From positions 62,001-126,000 of the forward strand of contig NZ_JACGWV010000002.1 in NCBI RefSeq assembly GCF_014137995.1: a DNA stretch of 64,000 bases. Reading direction: 5' to 3'. The notes under the pieces were generated by a model. It saw only the letters and a list, made by a program, of their open reading frames with translations, did not search any database and was not told the origin of the DNA. Shown here piece by piece: positions 1-6,565 of this stretch. Positions within the stretch are counted from its first letter, which is position 1. Every line of letters begins with the position of its first letter. The stretch is from Promicromonospora sukumoe (GTDB lineage Bacteria > Actinomycetota > Actinomycetes > Actinomycetales > Cellulomonadaceae). A program made the position numbers and the translations under genes.

Positions 1-1
1 G

Positions 2-43
2 GGCAGCGAGGGCCGGGTGCTGCGCGAGGCGCTGCGCCGCTGA
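2..43 (+). CDS. 3' end of an unidentified gene
   Basis: Only the last 13 codons and a TGA stop are inside the window. The tail ends in ...REALRR, a charged helical-looking C-terminus. It runs towards the long palindrome just downstream and converges with the VKOR gene. Too little is present to assign a family, and it could also be chance reading of high-GC sequence. Confidence 0.35.
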   Translation, partial: GSEGRVLREALRR

Positions 44-79
44 GCCCGCGCCCCACCGCGGAACGGGAGAACGGAAGAG

Positions 80-126
80 AGGTGTGTTGCCCTGCGTAGA
101 CACTGTCTACGCAGGGCAACACACCT
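80..126. terminator. perfect 23-bp inverted repeat, likely bidirectional terminator
   Basis: Two 23-nt arms (left arm begins AGGTGTGTTGCCCTGCGTAG) are exactly complementary around a single C at 103. It lies between a plus-strand gene end and the minus-strand VKOR end, where a shared terminator is expected. No T-run follows on either side, as is common for actinobacterial hairpin terminators. It is the only copy of this arm sequence in the window. Confidence 0.65.
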
Positions 127-185
127 CCAGGACGTGGACTCTCCCCCGGGACCCGGAGCCGCGACCGGCTCCGGGGCGGGGCAGG

Positions 186-857
186 TCAGAACGACGCGAC
201 CAGGTCCCCACCCACCGAGAGCATCAGCCACGCCACGGCCGCGACGTAACCAATGATCAGGATGATGTGCCGGTTGCCGACCATCACGTTCCGCAGGCCG
301 GCGCCGACGGGCAGGTCGCCCGACTGCACGCCGCGCACCAGCTGGTACCAGAGCAGCGGCCACATGATGGTCCACACGACCATGCAGTAGGGGCACAGCG
401 CGACGATGACGTGGAAGCTCGTGTACATCAGGAAGAACACGAGCGCCTGGCCCAGCACGGTGCCGACCAGCAGCGACATCCAGTACCAGCGCGGCAGGCG
501 GGCGCCGACCAGCAGCACCACGCCCGTCGTGATCACGACAGGGAAGGCCGCCACGCCCAGGTAGGGGTTCGGGAAGCCGAGCAGCGCGCCCTGCCACGAG
601 GACATCGCGGCGCCGCAGTCGACGAACAGGTTGATGCTGCAGGACGCCGTCCGGTCCGGGTCGAGCAGCTTGAGGTACTTCTCCCAGGCCAGGGCGAACG
701 AGGCGGCGAAGCCGACCGCGCCCAGCACCACCAGGAGCAGCGCCATGGCCCGGCCGCCGAGCGGCGTGGGGCCCGTCACCGCGACGTCGTTCTCGCCGTC
801 CGGCGAGCTGTCCAACGAGCTGTCCGACGACGTCGTGGTCGCCCCGGTATCAGTCAC
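186..857 (-). CDS. vitamin K epoxide reductase (VKOR) family protein
   Basis: 223-residue integral membrane thiol oxidoreductase. Bacterial VKORs reoxidise periplasmic DsbA-like proteins and pass electrons to quinone. Residues 1-35 are a polar, Ser/Thr/Asp-rich cytoplasmic tail; about five hydrophobic segments follow. Both cysteine pairs of the family are visible: the loop pair C73 and C81 (SC..., DCG) and the active-site CPYC at C155-C158. No DsbA-like partner lies next to it. It is downstream of the MFS gene on the same strand with a 46-nt gap, so the two may share a transcript, which would end at the palindrome at 80-126. Confidence 0.9.
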   Translation of the reverse strand: MTDTGATTTSSDSSLDSSPDGENDVAVTGPTPLGGRAMALLLVVLGAVGFAASFALAWEKYLKLLDPDRTASCSINLFVDCGAAMSSWQGALLGFPNPYLGVAAFPVVITTGVVLLVGARLPRWYWMSLLVGTVLGQALVFFLMYTSFHVIVALCPYCMVVWTIMWPLLWYQLVRGVQSGDLPVGAGLRNVMVGNRHIILIIGYVAAVAWLMLSVGGDLVASF

Positions 858-903
858 CCGGCCTACGCTACCGGCGCAGTCTGGGACATTGCTGGGATCC
901 TGG

Positions 904-2136
904 TCACAGAGTCGTCTCCGTCTGCTGGTGCACCACTCGCTGCCGCCCGAACGCCAGGATCATGCCCAGGCCCAGCACGGTGACGACGGCCCCGGCCCAG
1001 GCCGGCGCGAGGTAGCCCCAGCCCGCGTCGATGACCACGCCGCCCAGGAACGCGCCGGCGCCGTTGGCGACGTTGAGCCCGGCGTGGCACAGCGCGGCGC
1101 CCAGCGACGGCGCACCGGGCGACAGGTCCATGAGCCGGGTCTGGAACGCGAGGCCCAGCATCTGCGAGGTGACGCCCAGCAGGAACAGGGAGATCAGCGC
1201 GGGCACCACCGAGGCGCCGGTCAGCGCGAACAGGACGAGCGAGGCGGCGGTCGCCACGAAGCCGATCAGCACGGCGCGCAGCACACCCCGGTCGGCGAGC
1301 CGCCCGCCGATCTGCGTGCCCACCGTCATGCCGACGCCGAACAAGGCCAGCACCCAGGGCACGGCCCCGCCCGGCAGGCCGGTCACGCCCGTCATCGTCG
1401 GGGCCACGTAGGTGTAGACGGCGAACATGCCGCCGAACCCGACCGCGCCCGCCACGAACGCGAACCACAGCGGGGCGTTGCGCAGGGTCGCCAGCTCGGT
1501 CCGCACCGAGCGGCCCTCCCCGCCCGCGCCGGCCGGGATGAGCCGCCAGAGCCCGGCGAGCGTCGCGATCCCGAGCACGCCGATCAGCACGTAGGAGGTG
1601 CGCCAGCCGAACGCCTGGCCCACCCACGTCGACAGCGGCACGCCGACGACGTTCGCGATGGTCAGGCCGGTCATCATGGTCGCCACGGCCCGCCCGCGCT
1701 GGGCCGGCCCGGCCACGGCGGCGCCCACCGCGGCGCCGACGCCGAAGAACGCGCCGTGCGGCAGCCCCGCGAGGAAGCGGCCGACCACGAGCCAGCCGAT
1801 GTCCGGCGCCGCCGCGGACAGCACGTTCGCCACCGTGTAGAAGGCCATCAGCGCGAGCAGCAGGCGCTTGCGCGACATCCGGGCGGCGGCCACGGTCAGC
1901 AGCGGCGCCCCGACGACCACGCCGAGCGCGTACGCCGTGATGGTGTGCCCCACCTGCGGGTCGGTCGCGCCGAGGTCGGCTCCGACGTCGGGCAGGAGGC
2001 CCATCGCGGCGAACTCGGTGGTGCCGATGGTGAACCCACCCACGGCCAGCGCGACCAGCGCGGGCGCGGCCCGGCGCATCGAGCCGGCCTGGTCCGGAGC
2101 CTGGTCCGGGGCGTTCTGGGGCGCACTCGTCGCCAT
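904..2136 (-). CDS. MFS transporter, AraJ/sugar-efflux-like
   Basis: 410 residues with about 12 predicted membrane spans. The start of the first span (GGFTIGTTEFAAMGLLP) is the signature of the AraJ/SotB/Bcr-like drug and sugar efflux branch of the major facilitator superfamily, and RMSRKRLLL matches the loop 2-3 basic motif. It is probably a proton-driven exporter in the cytoplasmic membrane with unknown substrate. It lies between the DtxR-type regulator and VKOR on one strand; the 78-nt gap to the regulator shows no clear iron box, so metal control is not supported by sequence. Confidence 0.85.
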   Translation of the reverse strand: MATSAPQNAPDQAPDQAGSMRRAAPALVALAVGGFTIGTTEFAAMGLLPDVGADLGATDPQVGHTITAYALGVVVGAPLLTVAAARMSRKRLLLALMAFYTVANVLSAAAPDIGWLVVGRFLAGLPHGAFFGVGAAVGAAVAGPAQRGRAVATMMTGLTIANVVGVPLSTWVGQAFGWRTSYVLIGVLGIATLAGLWRLIPAGAGGEGRSVRTELATLRNAPLWFAFVAGAVGFGGMFAVYTYVAPTMTGVTGLPGGAVPWVLALFGVGMTVGTQIGGRLADRGVLRAVLIGFVATAASLVLFALTGASVVPALISLFLLGVTSQMLGLAFQTRLMDLSPGAPSLGAALCHAGLNVANGAGAFLGGVVIDAGWGYLAPAWAGAVVTVLGLGMILAFGRQRVVHQQTETTL

Positions 2137-2214
2137 GAGGTCTCCGTGGTGTCGTATCGATTCGGCTGACCGTCGGCGACACCGGCGACGAACAAGAAGG
2201 GAACGGGGAGCAGA

Positions 2215-2919
2215 CTACTCCTGCGACACCCAGACGCGGGAGGCCGCCAGCAGTCCGAGATCGGCCACGCGCTCGTCGGGCTCCCCCGCGGGCGCGCACG
2301 TCCACGCGACGGCAACCGTCCCCGCGAACTCGCGCCGCGTGGTGACCTCCACGCGCATGTCCAGGTCGAGGCCCAGCTCGGCGAGGTAGCGCAGCGCGTC
2401 CGGGTCGGCGTCCGAGATGCGCACCACGATGCCGGCGTCGCCCGCGTGCATCGTCGACAGCGGCACGGCGTCGGGCCGCACGACCGTGCCGTCGGCCGCC
2501 GGGATCGGGTCGCCGTGCGGGTCGCGCGACGGGTTGCCGAGCCGCGCCGCCATCCTCTCGACGAAGACGTCGGAGACGGCGTGCTCCAGCACCTCGGCCT
2601 CGTCGTGCACCTCGTCCCAGCCGTACCCGAGCTGTTCCACGAGGAACGTCTCCAGGAGCCGGTGCCGACGCACCATGACGAGCGCGAGGCGGCGGCCCTC
2701 GTCGGTCAGCCGGATCGCGCCGTACCGCTCGTGCTCCAGCAGGCCCTGCCCGCTCAGCCGGCGCACCGTCTCCGAGACCGTGGAGGCGCCCACGCCGAGC
2801 CGGTCGGCCAGGTGCTTGGTGGTCACCTTCTCGTCCGACCACTCCTGCGCGGACCAGACCGCCTTCAGGTAGTCCTGGGCGACGGGCGTCAGCTCGGCCG
2901 GGTCGGTTGTGGTCTCCAC
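2215..2919 (-). CDS. DtxR/MntR-family metal-dependent repressor
   Basis: 234 residues: N-terminal winged helix (about 10-70; recognition region VGASTVSETVRRL), a dimerisation/metal domain (about 75-135), and a C-terminal FeoA/SH3-like domain (about 150-230). The metal site reads HDEAEVLEH: the position of the DtxR/IdeR cysteine ligand is Glu109, followed by Glu112 and His113. That resembles manganese-type MntR sites more than iron-type DtxR, while the C-terminal domain is DtxR-like. I infer a Mn(II) or mixed-metal sensor. It ends 78 nt before the MFS gene and starts next to the metallophosphoesterase end. Confidence 0.88.
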   Translation of the reverse strand: METTTDPAELTPVAQDYLKAVWSAQEWSDEKVTTKHLADRLGVGASTVSETVRRLSGQGLLEHERYGAIRLTDEGRRLALVMVRRHRLLETFLVEQLGYGWDEVHDEAEVLEHAVSDVFVERMAARLGNPSRDPHGDPIPAADGTVVRPDAVPLSTMHAGDAGIVVRISDADPDALRYLAELGLDLDMRVEVTTRREFAGTVAVAWTCAPAGEPDERVADLGLLAASRVWVSQE

Positions 2920-2928
2920 GCCCCGAGC

Positions 2929-4596
2929 CTAGTTGCCCGACGGCGACGACGAGGGCGTCGGTCCGGCATCCGGCCCGCCGTCGGGCGCCAGGTCGGGCAC
3001 CTCGTCGGGCAGCGGGACCGTGGGCGGGATGGCCTGCCGCTCGCTGACGGCGGCCTCCCCCTCGGGCGTGACCTCGACGAGCTGCCAGTCCACGAACCGG
3101 CGCCGCTCGGGGTCGAACCGCAGCACCGTCATCTCGGAGGTGTCGCGCAGCGGGCCGACCGACGTGTTGCCCTTGGTGGCACCGCCCGTGCTCGCGTTGA
3201 CGTACCGCACGCCGTAGCCCACGACGTCCGGCCCGATCCGGGTGTGCATGTGCCCCGAGATCTGGAACGGCACGCACCCCGACTCCAGGGCCGCGTCGCC
3301 GACCGCGGGCTGGTGGATCAGCAGCAGGTCCACGCGGTCCTCGCCCGTGTACCCGCCCAGCCCAGCCTCGCCGGCCGCCTCGCACGCCGTGTCCCGCAGC
3401 CGCTCGCCGGCCTCGGCGGGCGTCTCCTCGCGGGCGACCACGGTGCCGCCGCCGATCCGCGTCTCCAGCGGGTCCCGGTCGCCCAGGATGCGCACGCCGT
3501 CGACCTCGACCACCTCGCCGTCGAGCACGACCTGCCGGTTGGCGAGCTCCGTGGCCGTCGTCAGGCGCGAGTCGTGGTTGCCGTCGGAGACGACGAACGG
3601 GACGCCGTCCGGGACCGCGGAGGCGAACGAGTCCACGCAGACCGACTCCACGCTCGTCCCGTTGATGGTGGTGTCCCCGGCGTTCAGCATGACGTCGGGG
3701 GCCACCCGGTCCGCGAGGTCCCGGATCAGGGGTGTCATACCGGTGTTGCAGTGCAGGTCCGAGACCAGCAGGAACGTCACGTAGTCGGTGGCCTCCGGGT
3801 CCGTCGACGCCGTGTCGTCCGGCTCGCCGGCCGCCGCGTCCTGCTCGGCGACCCGCGCGTCCCACGCCGCCATCAGCTTCTCCCGGGCGCCCGCGTAGAA
3901 CACCTCGTTCGCCTGGTAGGTCTCCACGAGCTGACCGCTGTAGGTGTCGATCACGCCCGCGAGACGGCCCGTGATGCGCGCGCCCTCCAGCGCCGTCCCC
4001 GCGAACACCGGCGACGCGGGCAGGGCGGCTCGCTCCTCGGGCCCCGCGCTCGCGGTGGCGGTCGCGGCCACCAGCACGACGACGACGCCGGCGGCGGTGA
4101 TCTCCCAGGTCCGCGACGCGACGGCCCGGGCGAGCTCCCGCCGTCGGGCGGCGCCGAGCAGGAGCCGCAGCCCGTACGCGGACCCGACCAGGACGACCGC
4201 CGCGACCGCCGCGCCGCGCAGGGCGTCCCAGACCAGAGCCGAGGCCACGGTGGCGATCGTCTGCTGCGGGGTGTCGAAGAACTGCAGGTACCCGTCGAGG
4301 TCGCCGGCGAGCGCGTCGAAGCTCGCGGCGTCGACGGCGGCGAGGTCGGCGGGGATCTCGTGCACCGTGATCCGCACGCCGAGCGTCAGGGGCAGCGGGG
4401 AGTCGGTCACGACCGTGCCGAGCGGGCCGAGGTCGGCCACGATCTCGTCGTCCGCGGTGATCGCGTAGGTGGCCTCGTGCGGTCCGAGACTGAGATCGGC
4501 TCTCGCCGTCGTGATCCCGAACATCAGGCACAGGAGGGCTGCTGCCACTCCCGCGAGGGTCCAGCGCAGCCAGCGGGGCGGGTTGGGGCGACTCAT
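2929..4596 (-). CDS. membrane-anchored metallophosphoesterase
   Basis: 555 residues. The ATG at 4596 is preceded at short distance by AGAGGGG and is followed at once by a membrane segment (8-30); two more lie at about 126-148 and 166-184. A large calcineurin-like phosphoesterase domain follows, probably extracytoplasmic, with the metal-binding blocks SDLHCN (D280, H282), NAGD (305-308), GNHD (339-342) and GHMH. The tail is Asp/Pro/Ser-rich (PDLAPDGGPDAGPTPSSSPSGN region). The substrate is unknown; the family hydrolyses phosphomono- or diesters. It is divergent from the SRPBCC gene. Confidence 0.82.
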   Translation of the reverse strand: MSRPNPPRWLRWTLAGVAAALLCLMFGITTARADLSLGPHEATYAITADDEIVADLGPLGTVVTDSPLPLTLGVRITVHEIPADLAAVDAASFDALAGDLDGYLQFFDTPQQTIATVASALVWDALRGAAVAAVVLVGSAYGLRLLLGAARRRELARAVASRTWEITAAGVVVVLVAATATASAGPEERAALPASPVFAGTALEGARITGRLAGVIDTYSGQLVETYQANEVFYAGAREKLMAAWDARVAEQDAAAGEPDDTASTDPEATDYVTFLLVSDLHCNTGMTPLIRDLADRVAPDVMLNAGDTTINGTSVESVCVDSFASAVPDGVPFVVSDGNHDSRLTTATELANRQVVLDGEVVEVDGVRILGDRDPLETRIGGGTVVAREETPAEAGERLRDTACEAAGEAGLGGYTGEDRVDLLLIHQPAVGDAALESGCVPFQISGHMHTRIGPDVVGYGVRYVNASTGGATKGNTSVGPLRDTSEMTVLRFDPERRRFVDWQLVEVTPEGEAAVSERQAIPPTVPLPDEVPDLAPDGGPDAGPTPSSSPSGN

Positions 4597-4685
4597 CCCC
4601 TCTACCTTTTCATGCGTCCGGTTGTTGATGCGTCCCCGGCCCCGGTACCTGGGCGCCAGGGCGCCCGGGACGGCACGATGTGGGC

Positions 4686-5177
4686 ATGTTCGTCCTCGAG
4701 TCCGTCTGGCGCCCGGCCGCACCCACCGCTCAGGTCTGGTCGGTCCTCGCCGACCCCCGGTTCACCTGGCCCGACTGGTGGCCCGGCCTGACGGCGGGGG
4801 CGATCCACGGCGTCGTCGGGCCGGACGGGCTGGCGGCACCCGGGACGTGGACGCAGCTGCGGGTGCGCAGCCCGCTCGGGTACGCGCTGCGGTTCCGGCT
4901 CGACCTGACGGAGACGACGGCGCCGTCCGACGGCGTGCCCGGCCGCGCGCGGATGGACGTCACCGGGGACCTGGAGGGACGGGCGGACGTGACGGTGTCG
5001 GACGGGGCGCCGTCGTCGGCGGAGGTGCGCCTGCTCTGGCAGGTGACGCCCAGGCCGCCCTGGTTCCGTGCGGCGGCGACCCTCGCCCCCGCGCCCCTGG
5101 CCTGGGCGCACTCGCACGTGATGCGCGCGGGCGAGCGCGGCCTGACGGCGCACCTGAGCCCCGCGCCGCCCGCCTGA
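4686..5177 (+). CDS. SRPBCC (polyketide cyclase/START-like) family protein
   Basis: 163 residues with the helix-grip pattern of SRPBCC proteins: an N-terminal strand (FVLESVWRPAAP), the helix QVWSVLADP that often opens these domains, and a WPDWWPGL motif. Such proteins bind hydrophobic ligands in a closed cavity; the ligand here cannot be told from sequence. A GTG two codons upstream (4680) is an alternative start. It is convergent with ku, 40 nt away. Confidence 0.7.
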   Translation: MFVLESVWRPAAPTAQVWSVLADPRFTWPDWWPGLTAGAIHGVVGPDGLAAPGTWTQLRVRSPLGYALRFRLDLTETTAPSDGVPGRARMDVTGDLEGRADVTVSDGAPSSAEVRLLWQVTPRPPWFRAAATLAPAPLAWAHSHVMRAGERGLTAHLSPAPPA

Positions 5178-5217
5178 TCGTCCGGGACGGGCGCCGGGAC
5201 GCGTGCCCGGGGCGAGG

Positions 5218-6027
5218 TCAGCCCGTCTTGCGGCGGGACTTCTTCGCGTCGGCGACGCTGCGCTTGAGGGCCTCCATGAGGTCGACGACCTCGGCGCCCT
5301 CGCCCTCCTCCTCGGCCTTCTCACCGAACGTCGCGGCCGTGTCGACGGACTCGCCGGCCTCCAGCTTGGCGTCGACGAGCTTGCGGAGCTGCACCTGGTA
5401 CTCGTCCTCGTAGTCCTCGGGCGTGAAGTCCGCCTCGAAGGAGCCGACGAGCTGCGCCGACATCGTGAGTTCCTTGGCGGTGACCTTCGCGGGCTCGTCG
5501 AGGGACGGGAACGCGGCCTCGCGGATCTCGTCGGCCCAGAGGAGGGTCTGGAGCACCAGGACCTCCTCGCGGACCCGCAGCGCCGCGAGCCGGGTGCGCT
5601 GCCGCAGCGCGAACTTCACGACCGCGGTGCGGTCGGTCTCCTCCAGCGTGCGGCGCAGCAGCACGTACGCCTTCGTGGACTTGGAGTCGGGCTCCAGGTA
5701 GTACGTCCGGTCGAACATGATCGGGTCGATCTGCTCGCTGGGCACGAACTCGACCACCGAGATCTCGCGGTCCCGCTCGGCGGGCAGGTCGGCGAGGTCC
5801 TGCTTGGTGAGCACGACGGTGCGGTCGCCGTCGTCGTACGCCTTGTCGATGTGCTCGTACGGCACCACCTCGCCGTCGATCTCGCACACGCGCTTGTACC
5901 TGATACGTCCGCCGTCGGCGTCATGCACCTGGTGCAACGGCACGTCGTGGTCCTCGGTCGCGCTGTACAGCTTCACCGGGACGTTGACGAGACCGAAGGT
6001 CACGGCACCCTTCCAGATCGCCCTCAT
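5218..6027 (-). CDS. ku: non-homologous end joining protein Ku
   Basis: 269 residues, close to the usual 250-300 of bacterial Ku. It begins MRAIWKGAVTFGLVNVPVKLY, the hallmark opening of the Ku beta-barrel, and ends in a Lys/Arg-rich tail. Ku homodimers thread onto double-strand breaks and recruit LigD. The polymerase-ligase partner ligD is 540 nt away on the opposite strand, with only the small thiol-disulfide gene between, so the complete two-gene NHEJ system is here. Confidence 0.96.
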   Translation of the reverse strand: MRAIWKGAVTFGLVNVPVKLYSATEDHDVPLHQVHDADGGRIRYKRVCEIDGEVVPYEHIDKAYDDGDRTVVLTKQDLADLPAERDREISVVEFVPSEQIDPIMFDRTYYLEPDSKSTKAYVLLRRTLEETDRTAVVKFALRQRTRLAALRVREEVLVLQTLLWADEIREAAFPSLDEPAKVTAKELTMSAQLVGSFEADFTPEDYEDEYQVQLRKLVDAKLEAGESVDTAATFGEKAEEEGEGAEVVDLMEALKRSVADAKKSRRKTG

Positions 6028-6083
6028 CCTTCTATGGTGCGCCCCAAGCGCACTACATGCCCAGGTTTAGTCCTTGACCGAGG

Positions 6084-6428
6084 TCAGAGGCCGCAGCGGT
6101 CCAGCTTCGCCGCGAGCTCCGCGTTGGTGGGCTCCACCAGGTGCTCGCCGTCGGGGAACACCAGCACGGGGATGGACTTGCGGCCGGTCAGCGCCTCGGC
6201 CTCGTCGGCCCGGGTGGGGTGCGCGGCGAGGTCCACGTAGACGTAGTCCACACGCCGGACGTCGAGCACCGCCTTGCTGCGGCGGCAGTCGCGGCACCAC
6301 TCGGCGCCGTAGACGGTGAGCCGCTCGGGCCGGTCGATCGACGGGGCGGCAGCCGCCGTCCGGGGCGCCGCAACCGCGTCGATCGAGATGTCAGAAATCA
6401 CTCGCGGGAGCCTAGCGGAGATCTTCAC
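6084..6428 (-). CDS. mycoredoxin/glutaredoxin-like protein
   Basis: 114 residues. After an Ala-rich 30-residue leader comes a thioredoxin fold with LTVYGAEWCRDC: active-site C45-x-x-C48 (CRDC), then the cis-proline segment SIPVLVF. Actinobacterial mycoredoxins of this size reduce protein-mycothiol mixed disulfides. The CRDC pair differs from the usual CGYC/CPWC, so substrate specificity is uncertain. The gene lies between ku and ligD and reads with ku; the grouping with NHEJ may be chance. Confidence 0.8.
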   Translation of the reverse strand: MKISARLPRVISDISIDAVAAPRTAAAAPSIDRPERLTVYGAEWCRDCRRSKAVLDVRRVDYVYVDLAAHPTRADEAEALTGRKSIPVLVFPDGEHLVEPTNAELAAKLDRCGL

Positions 6429-6565
6429 CCCGCCACTACACCGTTCGAGTGATCTCCGCGACTCGGGAGCAGGAGGTACAACAGGGCTCCGGAGCGAGCG
6501 TTGGCGACGCGAATCCGGGCGGAGGCGGCCGAGCGCGCGCAGGCTCCCGGCGGCACGATGGTGGG

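Noticed and set aside
863..4531. Very long open frame (over 1200 codons) on the minus strand overlapping the MFS, regulator and phosphoesterase genes
   Set aside because: Arg/Gly/Ala/Pro-rich translation with no domain pattern, out of frame with three clear genes. Typical non-coding open frame of high-GC DNA. The same holds for long antisense frames at 6425-9031 and 49928-53380.
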